Source of the DNA: Poriferisodalis sp965208925
GTDB taxonomy: Bacteria > Actinomycetota > Acidimicrobiia > Acidimicrobiales > Poriferisodalaceae
DNA length: 64,000 nt
Assembly: GCF_965208925.1 (NCBI RefSeq)
Contig: NZ_OZ242364.1
Coordinates: 186,001 to 250,000 of the forward strand
Direction of reading: 5' to 3'
Positions within the stretch are counted from its first letter, which is position 1. Every line of letters begins with the position of its first letter. This document shows, one piece after another, positions 50,801 to 53,951 of the stretch. Under the pieces are notes generated by a model. The model was given only the letters and a program-made list of their open reading frames with translations. It searched no databases and was not told where the DNA came from. The translations under genes and the position numbers were made by a program.

Positions 50801-53698
50801 CACCGACACTGTGGCCGCATAGCTCGACTTGGCCTCGAAGTCGAGCGTGGCGCTCGATCCCACGGTGATCTGGCCCGATGAGTCGATGTCGAATGCAGCG
50901 TCGGTGGCGGTGTCGAGCGAATAGGTCAAGGTGTCGCCGTTGGCGTCGGTGGCCGCCACCGTGCCCACCGAGGTGCCCGACGCGCTGTTCTCGTCCACGC
51001 TCAGCGCCGTCGGCGCCGTAGACGGGAAGGTCGGCTTCACATTCTGGCTGCTGTTGGACACCGTCTTGTTGGAGAAGCCGTCGGCCGGGTTGGCCGCGAC
51101 GTCCCGCACCGGGTTGGAGGACGGCTTGGCGTAGCTGACCGTCGCCGTGTCGGTGCTGATCACTGGGGTGGCCAGCGTCACCGTCACCACTTGGTCGCTG
51201 ATCGACACCGCTGCGCTGGTACCCGAGATCGTCCGGGCCGGGCCACTCTCCGGCGTCACCCTCACGCTGAACGCGCTGCCCGCCGGCGCCGAGTCGCTGT
51301 CCAGGGCCTCGTTGAAGCGCACCTTGAGCGTGGTGCCGTTCACTGACGCCGAGGAGAACTTCGGCGCCAGCCCGTCCACCTTGTGCGCGGAGTTGTGATT
51401 GACCTTGGCGAAGGCCAGGTTCGCCGTGATCGTGGTGCTTCCGGTGGCATAGATGGCGCTGCGGGGCGTGGTCAACGTGTTCGCGAGGAACGCGATGCCC
51501 GGACGCGACAGGTTGTTCTTCACCACCGTGTAGGTGAACTCCAGCGTGGTGGTGTTGGTGCTCCCCTTGCTGGCGTCGAAGGTCATCGTCTTCGTGCCGA
51601 AGTTGGGGTCGAACCGGAGTTGCAGAGAGGGCGAGCCCACCACGTCCACCGCGCGGTCGAAGGTCACGCGGGCGCGTACGACGTCGTTCACCTTGTAGGT
51701 GTCCACCGTGCCGTCGCCGTCGGAGTCCACCGTCGGCGTCGACACCAGCGCCACGCTGGTGACCGCCGGCACCGTCGGCGCCGTGCCGGTGGTGGTCGCT
51801 GTGGCGCTGTCCGACCAGTCGCCCTCGATCTCGGCGTTCTCGGCCCGCACCTGCACCTCGTATTCGGTGCCGGCCCACAGCCCGGTGAGGGCCGTCGAGG
51901 TGTGGATGGAATCGAGAGCCGACTCATGCGACTCCCACGACGTGGTGCCCGACCGGCGGTATCGCACGGCATAGTCGGAGATTGCCGGGCCCTTGTTCGA
52001 TGGCGCCGACCAGCTCACCCCGAACGCGTGGTTTCCTGCGCCCGTCAGCGTCGGCTTGTCCGGCTTGCCGGGCTTTTCTGAGGTGTCAATGACCCCGATG
52101 ACCTTCAGGAGGATCGCGTCCACGCCGGTGTCATTGCGGCCGTCGAACCCCTTGCCGTCGGACACCGACACCCGCAGGTAGTGGCGCTCGGCGGTCTCGT
52201 AGTCGAGCGACTTCCCATCACCCAGGGTGATCTCGCCCGAGCTGCTCACATCGAACACCGCATCGGACGCCGCGTCCAGCGAGTAGGTGAGCGTCTCGGT
52301 GTCGCCGTCGACGGCCGCAAGATCCGTGATGTAAGAACCAGAGTTCTCAAATTCGAAGTAGTCGCCTCCGGCGTCGGAGCTCCAGTACGGCTCGACGTTG
52401 ATGGCGAACCCGTCGACGCGGATCAGGTACAGCTCGGTGGCGTCGAATACCCAGAAATCGTCGGATGAGGCCTTCGAAAGGCCGCTGTTGTGAACCGTCC
52501 ACCCGCTGGCCGCGCCAGTGTCCTCCGACCGGCTGGAAGTAAAGGCCGCCTCTCCTGCCGTGCCCGACACCACCACCCAGTATTTGGTGTTCTGGTCCAG
52601 CACGGTGTCGACCGGCGCCTTGAACACCAGATTGCCTGCCGCCAGCGACGAAGGGTTGCGCAAAGTCACGACCGTGCTGGTGGGATCGTCGTCACCCGTC
52701 GCGATCTCGACCGTCACGCCGCTCGGCGCCTGGGCAAATCTCACCTGGACGCTCGTCAGCATGTAGTCCGACTCGGCCCCGCCGGTTGTGAACCCCTGCG
52801 CGTAGTCGTGGGTTGCCAGGGCTGCTCCGGTGCTTTCGGCTTCTTGGCCGATATTGGACACCAGCGTCGTGCCGGTGGCACTGGTGGCCGTCGTCGAACG
52901 CTGCTCGGTGCGGCCGGTGATCGTCGACGTCCACGGCGAGTTGCCGTCTGCGTTGACGGCACGCAACTGCACCCGGTACAGAGTGTTCGCTTCGAGTCCG
53001 CTGATCGCCGTTCGGGTCAGGATCGAGGAGCTGACGCCGTCCCGCTCGACGTAGGTCCAGCCGGTGTCGTTCTGCGGGTCCTGCGACCCGGCGACGTAGC
53101 GCAGCTCGTAGTCGCGGACCGGCGGCATCGAGCCTGTTGCCGTGGGCGCCGTCCAGCTCACCGCCAGGCTCGAATGCTTCAAATACAGCGGCGCCCCGAC
53201 GGTCACCCCGGTCGGCGCCCGCGGCGGCTCGGACACGTTCTGGACACCGATGCTCACTTCGAGGCTCGCGTCCACGCTGCCGTCGGCCCCGCCGTCGGCC
53301 GCCTTGCCATCGGAAACCGACACGACCAGCGACCAGTCCTCCTTGGTCTCGTAGTCGAGGCGGCCGGCCCGGGCCACCGTGATGGCGCCCGCGGCGCTGA
53401 TGTTGAACACCGCGGCGGAGGCGGTGTCCAGCGAGTACCGCAGCGTGTCATTGTCGGCGTCTGTGGCTGCCACTGTGCCCACGGTGGTGCCCGCGGCGGC
53501 GCTCTCGGACACCGTGAACCCGGTGTTCAGGCTCGACGGGAAGGTCGGCCGGGAGTTGGAGGTCTGCGCGGCAGCCGGGGATGCAGGTACCACCACCAGC
53601 GTGGAGGCAAGCATCAGCACCGCTGCGAGCGGTGCCGTGGGCCGCCAGCGCAACCGCCGACGGCCCACGGCACCGACCACTGGGGGGTTGAGGGTCAC
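26852..53698 (-). CDS. Giant secreted multidomain surface protein (cadherin-like / FN3 / Calx-beta / CWB2), 8,948 residues
   Basis: One uninterrupted frame of 26.8 kb. It has a Sec signal peptide (about 1-45, hydrophobic core then ASPAAAQ). Residues about 50-5,890 mix roughly 9 cadherin-like modules (ENSAAGT-VGTVAATD, SLDYE, VSDG), 13 fibronectin III modules (VSWTAP then AYEVQV type), SwmB-like modules, lectin-like or anchor modules (LVSNLGQ to SGW) and 7 Calx-beta modules. Residues about 5,945-8,420 are a run of 19 Calx-beta modules averaging about 130 residues. Then come one FN3, a Gly/Pro-rich linker near 8,600-8,625 and three CWB2 repeats (about 8,630-8,948), each with IIVANGWSP-type strands. 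CWB2 repeats tether proteins non-covalently to cell-wall polymers; Calx-beta and cadherin-like modules often bind calcium. An adhesin or cell-contact role is inferred. The GTG start lacks a Shine-Dalgarno. Confidence 0.93.
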   Translation of the reverse strand: MTLNPPVVGAVGRRRLRWRPTAPLAAVLMLASTLVVVPASPAAAQTSNSRPTFPSSLNTGFTVSESAAAGTTVGTVAATDADNDTLRYSLDTASAAVFNISAAGAITVARAGRLDYETKEDWSLVVSVSDGKAADGGADGSVDASLEVSIGVQNVSEPPRAPTGVTVGAPLYLKHSSLAVSWTAPTATGSMPPVRDYELRYVAGSQDPQNDTGWTYVERDGVSSSILTRTAISGLEANTLYRVQLRAVNADGNSPWTSTITGRTEQRSTTATSATGTTLVSNIGQEAESTGAALATHDYAQGFTTGGAESDYMLTSVQVRFAQAPSGVTVEIATGDDDPTSTVVTLRNPSSLAAGNLVFKAPVDTVLDQNTKYWVVVSGTAGEAAFTSSRSEDTGAASGWTVHNSGLSKASSDDFWVFDATELYLIRVDGFAINVEPYWSSDAGGDYFEFENSGSYITDLAAVDGDTETLTYSLDAASDAVFDVSSSGEITLGDGKSLDYETAERHYLRVSVSDGKGFDGRNDTGVDAILLKVIGVIDTSEKPGKPDKPTLTGAGNHAFGVSWSAPSNKGPAISDYAVRYRRSGTTSWESHESALDSIHTSTALTGLWAGTEYEVQVRAENAEIEGDWSDSATATTTGTAPTVPAVTSVALVSTPTVDSDGDGTVDTYKVNDVVRARVTFDRAVDVVGSPSLQLRFDPNFGTKTMTFDASKGSTNTTTLEFTYTVVKNNLSRPGIAFLANTLTTPRSAIYATGSTTITANLAFAKVNHNSAHKVDGLAPKFSSASVNGTTLKVRFNEALDSDSAPAGSAFSVRVTPESGPARTISGTSAAVSISDQVVTVTLATPVISTDTATVSYAKPSSNPVRDVAANPADGFSNKTVSNSSQNVKPTFPSTAPTALSVDENSASGTSVGTVAATDANGDTLTYSLDTATDAAFDIDSSGQITVGSSATLDFEAKSSYAATVSVSDGLADDGTVDTSVDATHNVTINVTDVNEPPDSPAAPTVVTASRSSVTVSWTAPDVSGKPAITGYGVQYKKTTETVWTAHAHTDTTVSTTITGLDSGTAYQVQVNAANAEGTSGWSASGQGAPASAPAFDDGAASTLSIGENNADGASVGTAAATDVDGDTLTYSLAGTDASSFDISASGEITVKSGVTLDFEAKPRHSFSAQVTDGEDIDGDAETTATNDDTIAVTVDVTDENEPPGVPGTPQVSAASPTSLRVQWTAADVTGKPEVTDHDLRWFKGSADPSNASAWTEVLDAGAATTATISGLDAAGTYRVQVRATNAEGDSEWSASGTASTALAISAVSVVSKPRLDADGDGTNDTYGAGQPIVVDVTWPVPVTWRVSGAAAIGVRLDVGGTPQTASLVTGGATSGTATTLRFRYAVRASDTDADGVAVTAASGATLVTTTGNATLVSAASGLAAGRIHSGVAAHAHHLVDGSRSAPANAAPVCTGSVAGSVVAPAGSTAVRDGLVCSDADGDTLAVSVSSVPAALARAISYDQARGRLWFEAPGHCQLGSITPALTSPVATTATITLVDPDGTAATGSASFSTAFGGCPSLAGAAFRDAAVTLTFDSALNAGWIPAAGDFEVKVGGTAVPLAARGGVSVAGQSVVLTLARAVLRSDTVTVSYTPRDNPINARGFTDRSASYQPGVSSVALVSAAPADSDFDGVKETYGPGHVVRARVTFDSPVDVVGAPVLRLRLDPDFGEKTMTFDASKGRTNTTTLEFTYRVAAGDTSTRGIAIDADSLSVSGAAAIRATGATTDADPSHARIGHDPRHQVDTRSPRIVPGSLIAFGYNVQATYDERLAPGVVPGNPSVTLEFERDGTFELEYDLGAGSASVAGRVVTVAMEDVLSRLPLRATDSHVHATFNSNARDAAGNYAQQTGREAFWEASNRASNPPSAHTVPAFDDGPAKSLFVAENSAAGTWLGTAAAGDVEGDTLTYSLAGTDARLFDISATGRITLKPNVSLDYESKSSYSVTARVTDGEDAGGAAEATPAVDDSIAITINVTDAAEQPRAPGLPSVSAESTSGFTVSWTAPSASGRPPVTGYEVSYKKSSEGAWSGHVVTGVSLSTTLTGLDAGTAYLVQVRAVNADGAGAWSTAASGTTSGSSSAMPTPTKKLLVGNLGQTPFALSISVGRIGRIVEQNVRVAQLFFTGSSSDGTFDFSDVEVMIAEFPAGATITASIWSTGQNLQPTTRLISLSGPATVTANAVNTFTAPANSTLTANRGFAVVLEATGRVKLGSTRSSDEDEGSASGWSISSRFESTDGGTNWTTPSDSARVRMRINEEGEAPAVVVTPATSLSLSLTPDRVSEGAWGDDDGNVEVTVIATLDGGPLEADTTVALSRDSTSTAGTADYSLASASLPPVTIAAGQTSGTATFKINPASDLFDEGAGETVVITGTAASGTDSLGVSPATLVLSDNDTVSEIVVSVDVDSISEGAGEAVEVTVSAAWAGNALRSEDTTVKLAITSDSSARRGTGDEADYRSSPETLGTVTIPAGESAASTTVSLTITPTQDNRLEGDETIVVGGTAGEFIVDPATITLEDDDKPVITLSLDAIQINENASPTTFTVTASRDVSANSAPVTVAVTIGADGSTAMRGAGKDYRGARSLSISLGEGEASADRTFQISPEQDQVAESTETIVIAGAAPGFVVSSASLFVVDDEAVPTTIDLGVDVVEIEEGGSAVGVSVTAALRGGTALDVDTVVTLGLSGTAVKGVGGDYTVSPDPLGTLTIPAGSLSAVTASPLRFTAVNDTTVEGDETIVVGGSAPGFTVHGATIDFLDNDGPPRSPAGVTVTGVSETSVKVEWTARPLAGGSAVTGYGVRYKKPAESAWASHSHSGTGTSATITGLSQGAVYEVQVRATNARGDSGWSPSGFGSTGAPVTALVGNLGQTADSSHFSVGNVSNSQTVRVAQLFFTGSSSNATFEFSDVDVMIAEFPAGATITASIWSIVRDKSNNVFPGAQVYSLSGPATVTANAVNTFTAPADSTLTTNTGYALVLEATGHVRVGRTRSNDEDSARARGWSILNNAHESTNSGTWTAHSGFSSVRMALSHTSGAPPVTVNPSTSLSLSVTPDRVSEKAPGDDDGNFEVTLTATLDGPTLKADTIVTPSVDSVSSTATSGTDYSLATATLPKITIRAGQASGSTTFKINPATDMLDEITETVVITGTAASGTSSLVVSSASLFVVDDEAVPTTIDLGVDVVEIEEGGSAVGVSVTAALRGGTALDVDTVVTLGLSGTAVKGVGGDYTVSPDPLGTLTIPAGSLSAVTASPLRFTAVNDTTVEGDETIVVGGSAPGFTVHGATIDFLDNDGPPRSPAGVTVTGVSETSVKVEWTARPLAGGSAVTGYGVRYKKPAESAWASHSHSGTGTSATITGLSQGAVYEVQVRATNARGDSGWSPSGFGSTGAPVTALVGNLGQTADSSHFSVGNVSNSQTVRVAQLFFTGSSSNATFEFSDVDVMIAEFPAGATITASIWSTGQDLLPKTRLISLSGPATVTANAVNTFTAPADSTLTTNTGYALVLEATGHVRVGRTQSDGEDSGGLSGWNIHNNAHESTNSGTWTAHSGGSSVRMALSHTSGVSVVKPDAPTGVTVKVASPTSLDVSWTDPVATGNAAITDHDLRWFAGTSAPASESHWTDVLGTGTGTTATVTGLTADTDYVVQVRARNLGGAGAWSATAGGSTRASTLVSNLGVTASGSRALGSFDAAQQVSTGPNAGGYLLDAVDVDVQGSFNGAMTAEVVRGGFPTNDCRTVVATLTVPTTLSAGVNSLGAPDGTTLLPGRRYTVVFSSGSGVTLRHTSDTGEDSGGQAGWLVADSSTARLKSADVQTTATPLKIGLNGFVNPAANSAPSFGDAGCERESVAENSAAGTVVGTVAATDADSGDTLAYSLAGADAESFDIDSSGQITVSATASLDFEERSAYSITVQVTDGTDAEGNAEVEAAIDDRITVLIGVTDVDEPPDAPAMPSVATASHTSVDVSWTAPDMDGKPALTGYSVRYRKSGKSPAAQWSSWAHSGTAVTTTITGLEHSTAYDVEVNAANAEGTSGWSATGTGETKQRATGVTLSVDTEPGAGNSTSIDEDAAGDVNDEGNIVVTVKATLVGGTLEADASVALSVHSSSTATRDAGSGGDYTAPAALPSIPIAADGTEGTVTFKINPSNDEMYEGDETIVISGTVSDLTAAQATISLVDDESPVLDAPAVPSVTARSSTSLGVTWTAPVLAGRSAISGYGVRYRKSGMSPAAQWSSWAHSGTGVTATITGLEASTEYEVQVNAVNSAGTSVWSDSGTGTTDAGGVAVSGVAVVSSPRLDADDNGTKETYGAGQNVVVDVTWTEPVTWDVSATGASIGVSLDVGGTARTASLVTGGSTSGTASTLRFRYSVVAADADADGVGVSASGGAVVALAGGATLVDGSGSAASVAHAGLGSQAGHLVDGSKSAPANTAPVCSAGSGEQPVNAPSKILANFGGLSCTDSDGDALTYTAAADPAQVAQPDGVTYAGWAETVFFVARSRCEIDAIRPALTSPAITVVTVTASDPDGASGSAVARFSTPFDGCPRLERIAFWESTVALVYSRPLDDGSVPAAGDFEVTVGGSAVSLAAASPVRVVGNKVLLSLASAPAQNATVTVSYTAGDDPIRNAGYRAVPDAADALNLDKRAAALQRAPVFAAATVSRSIAENGGSLSAVGAPVSATDPDGDTLAYSLGGDDAESFEIDSAGQITPATGVLLDYEATQTYEVTVVASDGLLDAETAVTISVTDVDEPPPRPTQPTVTTASATSLNVSWVPPVVPPGVPAITSYSVRYRKAGDPPGWTDLPQSLTSPIATITGLDSDSGYGVQVSAANDEGTSGWSTAGLGRTDVAPGVDGAAVSSMACTADVYGRSDVIRVTVRFTKAVTVTGTPRLKIRLAAGTSGERWAAYESGSDTVDLVFAYAVAAGDSSTAGVAVVGNSLELNGGTMLTDDGTAVALAHDGVAADAAHKVDHTKAQAGDVCEQVLVSTLAQTAGPTIWTLSGQDTATAFTTGANPDGYTLTRVALRFRPFGDESPTGVTVKLATSLPLGAANSDPTVFAGTFANPSSLEFGFNEFAAPGDGFELAANTTYWVVVEGTRGRPSSTSSTAEDSGAAAGWSVADKMTWRTNTSSNGWTASNNGPLRLRVTGLVNPAPANRNPSFPSSAPTALSVAENSAAGTSMGTVAATDPEGDTLSYSLGGDDAASFAVDSSGAITVAAEASLDHEDEATLNLIVQVSDGKDDDGNADTAVDDTRVVAITVTNVVELPGKPTAVSVSGLSPTSVKVAWTAPVVPSGVPAVSGYALRYKKSSESSWTDFALSGTGVEATITGLEAATAYEVQVSAVNADGTGGWSDAVSGSTLSGGVAVSGVAVVSSPRLDVDNNGTKETYGAGQNIVVDVTWAGPVTWDVSATGALIGVSLDVGGTARTASLVRGGSTSGTASTLRFRYSVVAADSDNDGVSVPGGAVVSLAGGATLVDGSGRAASLTHAGLGSQAGHLADGSKSAPANAAPVCSAGSGEQPVNAPAKILANFRGLSCTDSDGDTLTYTAAADPAEVAKPAPDGPAYLEPLSTVFFQARSRCEIDAIRPALTSPVITAVTVTATDPDGASGSAAVRFATAFDGCPRLERVAFWESTVALVYSRPLDDGSVPAAGDFEVTVGGSAVSLAAASPVRVVGNKVLLSLASPPAQNATVTVSYTAGDNPIRNNDYDTVLNAANALDVRERAARFQRAPVFASATVSRSVAENSDSTTAVGAPVAATDPDGDTLAYSLSGDDAASFEINAAGQITPATGVLLDYEAKQTYRVTVTATDGLLDAATAVTISVNDVDEPPLTPRSVTVATASPTSLDVSWTAPVAPSGVPALTGYALRYKKTAATSWTTWAHSGTATKAKITGLDPDTSYDVQIRAANHEGTSDWTDAVTAKTKQQATGVSLSVSPSSVDEEAAGDDPGNGVTSVAVVVTATLDGGTRDEAVTVTLSVGSASTADRDTGSGGDYEADAELGDSTVDITIPAGQTSGSATFKIDPTGDSVDEGTGETIVIAGTAVSGTTAITVSSATLTIADNDTVVKEIVLSVSPSTIAENAAGDTSDGGNVTVTVTATLSGTVSRDEATVVALSLGGMATSADYTHTGPGSVTIPAGQTSGTTTFKVNPTDDRLSEGNETISVSGALSGFTVDAAAVTIVDDDTPSTSLSLSVSPASIDEEAAGDDNGDVEVTVTATLDGGTRAEAVSVTLSVGGTSTATRDTDYEADSELGDSTVDITIAAGSTEGTATIKFDPADDSVDEGASETVVIAGSASAATTPSATTISVSSATISIDDSADAASTVINLSVTDASIGEGETSATSVEVVATLADTSVTRDEAVTVTLSTAGSSAAGGGTDYTGSLPAQVVIPAGASSGHTAAFTVTPVDDSLTEGDETIAFSGQVGDGSVFTVNGAAITIVDDDTPSTSLSLSVSPSSIDEEATGDDNGDVEVTVTATLDGGTRDEAVTVTLSVGSASTADRGAAGDYTADAELGDSTVDITIPAGQTEGSATVKFDPVDDSLDEGASESVVIAGSALAATTPNATTISVGSATLSIDDATDVASRAVALGVDTDPAAGDQTSIAEDADGDSEGNVSVTVTATLGGSVAYDEAVVVALSLGGSAMSADYSHTGPGSVTIPAGQTSGTATFEVNPVDDKLTEGAETIEVSGSGCASDADPCPAADRLTVDAAAVTIVDDDTPSTSLSLSVSPASIDEEAAGDDNGDVEVTVTATLDGGTRAEAVSVTLSVGGTSTATRDTDYEADSELGDSTVDITIAAGSTEGTATIKLDPADDSVDEGASETVVIAGTASAATTPTATMISVSSATISIDDSTDAASTTVDLSVSPSIIAENAAGDPNDGGNVVVTVTATLADTAVSHDKATVVALSLGGTATSADYAHTALSSVTIPARATSASVTFKVNPTDDKETEPGGETIVVSGTLSGFTVNPATITITDDDTPSTSLTLSVDTDPGAGTSTSIDEEATGDDNGDVEVTVTATLDGGTRPTATTVTLRVDGTSTATRGTDYSAPAALGDSTVDITIPAGQTSGSATFKFDPTGDSVDEGTGETIVIGGTARSDGTAISVASADITISDDDTASTTITLSVNDASIGEGESSATSVTVTATLSGTVSRSVATVVALSLGGTATAGTDYTHTGLPATVAIPAGSLSGTATAFSITPSQDRLSEGDESIVVSGALSGFTVNAATVTIVDDDTPSTSLSLSVSPASIDEEAAGDANGDVEVTVTATLDGGTRAEAVSVTLSVGGTSTATRNTDYEADSELGDSTVDITIAAGSTKGTATIKLDPVDDSVDEGASETVVIAGSASAATTPNATTISVSSATLSIDDSADAASTVINLSMSPAAINENAAGDINDGGNIAVTVTATLQGTVSLDEATVVDLDGALGGSAQAGTDADDDYSHTTLPDTITIPKGSLTGTARFKINPTDDNDSEGNKTITLGGTLTDFDVTSATINLVDDEKPVIRLSLGRISPAGPPHDKVGEGTSLARFQVIAARDITRTTQAVTVDVTVGATGSTADRGIGNDYRGSLSTQVTIGANQASGNAEFNIEPQQDRLLDPNETIIIAGSAGTDFSVSSTTITIIDDDQLSTAIALRVDTDSAAGNQTSIDEDAEGDPNDSNNVEVTVTAEVNDGAPTADVTVALSIDSTSSTQSTDYELDPASLPAITILAGQTSGTATFKIDPADDSLDESDETIVIAGAATGGMTVGASTATITIRDNDTASTILDLTASPASIDESAQGTEVTVRARLRGSATRTEATTVSLSLGGSAVKGTDYADPGTLPQITIAAGASQGEAKFTVTPTDDEVDEGNKETIVVNGQACRAAANPCPTAQRFTVNSATIDLDDDDATSTQLTLTATPASPLTEASEPTRVEVTATLDAGARLAPTRVLLSLGGTAVPDDDYTSSPIWKTIVIPAEQRSATLRMLIDPIDDKIDESDGSAQRPHEKITVGGHVAATNGTSGTLTVVPASIELADNDTVTGIALSVSPTVIHERRAGQPVSITVTATLRGGAIRLTETDVVLSVDSTASTAERDADYTAPAALGDADADITIPAGEASATAVIRFTPAQDTVTENGETIVVAGAAAGLSMATAPAITLTDDDAPSTSLTLTVSPTRLAERANATNVRVTATLDGGTLEADTSVTLSLAGTAQRSSAPDAADNDYTPAAELTDSGANAVDITIPAGQTSASATFRIDPNDDTLDESDGSPQRPAETVVFGGTASGGLSVTSATLEIDDDDTASGTITLSVNVLSISEGQDSATTDPDPTMVTVHANLPGSVTRSTPTEVTLWLGGTATGGGVDFTATPTQWSAIIPAGESSASARFTIAPVNDAEAEGVEVIDVGGTAAGFDVVPAAVTIAASDLPAGVTAPEMVSGVTASRSGARSVQVRWSAPEDSNPTGYRLERRAAGGPWHFVSDVSASGDASVPVNADAGAQQASPVQTHTLQLYGATPLSLEAGNGTTDTESLMFFRVDTSDVTVQAVPLSSHGVVTYTDTPPPGAYSYRVTAYVDTQDDIRIGGPVANLATPVDTSPPTGGGPSGGGPSGGGGPVGGGGGGGGGGSADDECRAAIGTATIIVANGWSPADISVAAALAARIPGSAVLYASAGSLPDDAEELLCEHRPRNIRIIGGPAALSSAVVGQVRDAAEGTNIERLSGATRIDTAAAAARFVLGDPARQARRTLIVANGWSAPDLGVAAALTARTDNSAVLYTAADELPEATAAVIEEYRPLRIIIVGGTAAVSAEVAEAVSAAAPAIEVERLDGATRVDTAATAARMALGSPTVARGRTLIVANGWSPPDIGVAAAVAARTDDSAVLYSASDELSAAVVEIVAEYRPSRIVIVGGAAAMPDAVRDAIAAVAPSARIERVDGATRTHTAANAAQRTLPAP
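26855..27829 (-). other. Three CWB2 (cell wall-binding repeat 2) modules of the giant protein
   Basis: Three units of about 100 residues, each reading (T)IIVANGWSxxDIxVAAALAAR, then SAVLY, an EEYRPxRIxIVGGxAA strand, and a GATRxxTAAxAAR ending. The 764-residue paralogue at 56268 ends in the same three-unit arrangement. Confidence 0.9.
28440..35860 (-). repeat. Array of 19 Calx-beta modules with two-module higher-order periodicity
   Basis: Each module ends in an IxDDDT-type strand and contains a DExExxExETIVIxG core. Modules 3, 5, 7, 9 and 11 of the array are a near-identical type (SLSVSPASIDEEAAGDDNGD) that alternates with a more variable type, so the expanding unit is a pair of domains. Modules 3, 7 and 11 are especially close; their DNA copies lie at offsets of about 1,602 and 1,545 bases (near 34908, 33306 and 31761). 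Confidence 0.85.
36170..37550 (-). repeat. Internal duplication, copy A (offset 3,234 bases)
   Basis: About 1.38 kb similar to 39404-40790 at a constant offset of 3,234 bases (1,078 codons). The copy spans the end of an FN3 module, an SwmB-like module, a Cys-containing module (PVCSAGSGEQPVNAP to CPRLERVAFWES) and the following cadherin-like module. Many synonymous and some amino-acid differences mark it as an older duplication. Confidence 0.8.
39404..40790 (-). repeat. Internal duplication, copy B (offset 3,234 bases)
   Basis: Partner of 36170-37550. A further, more diverged relative of this module set lies at about 48500-49800, with the same order of a PVCTGSVAG-type Cys segment and CPSLAGAAFRDAAV. 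Confidence 0.8.
42931..44140 (-). repeat. Near-exact 1.2-kb internal duplication, copy A
   Basis: The stretch 43244-44140 appears identical to 44828-45724 at an offset of 1,584 bases. The flanking 42931-43243 matches 44503-44827 at offset 1,572, the 12-base change being an in-frame indel with several substitutions. The copy encodes a Calx-beta module, an FN3 module and an LVGNLGQT-type module. A third, diverged copy of the last module lies at about 46990-47330. Confidence 0.9.
44503..45724 (-). repeat. Near-exact 1.2-kb internal duplication, copy B
   Basis: Partner of 42931-44140. The shared part at 45560-45724 (copy A 43976-44140) has an unusual codon choice for this gene: many GTT, GGT, ATT and TTG codons on the coding strand, so the DNA is visibly less GC-rich than its surroundings. 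Confidence 0.9.
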
Positions 53699-53727
53699 AG
53701 AATTATGAAGATTAGAACATTTACATC
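53699..53727 (-). promoter_or_regulatory. AT-rich start-proximal motif of the giant gene
   Basis: On the minus strand the 29 bases before the GTG start contain ATGTAAAT and AATCTTCAT, with no Shine-Dalgarno. The same two strings precede the CWB2 paralogue at 58562, where they overlap each other. TAATCT is a possible -10 element, which would give an almost leaderless message. Confidence 0.5.
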
Positions 53728-53733
53728 TATTAG

Positions 53734-53750
53734 ATAGCGCTTAACGCTAT
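53734..53750. promoter_or_regulatory. Inverted repeat upstream of the giant gene
   Basis: ATAGCG (53734-53739) and CGCTAT (53745-53750) form a perfect 6-base inverted repeat around CTTAA, 36 bases before the start codon. Its position suits an operator overlapping the -35 region. The remaining gap to the metB-like stop (53751-53951) shows nothing else I can support. Confidence 0.45.
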
Positions 53751-53951
53751 ATATCATCTCGGCCAATTCGGCAGGTCGGGACATGCCGGGCCGCTGATAT
53801 GAGTCTCTGCACACTCAGACAGCCATGACGGGCAGTCGGCGCGGCTGGGCACCCGCAGAGCAGGACATGGCGCCGCAAGCGCTGAGGTTCAAGCCGTCAG
53901 GCTGAGGGCGGCGCGCAGGTTCAGCCCGGGGTGCCGGGCTGAGATCCAGCC

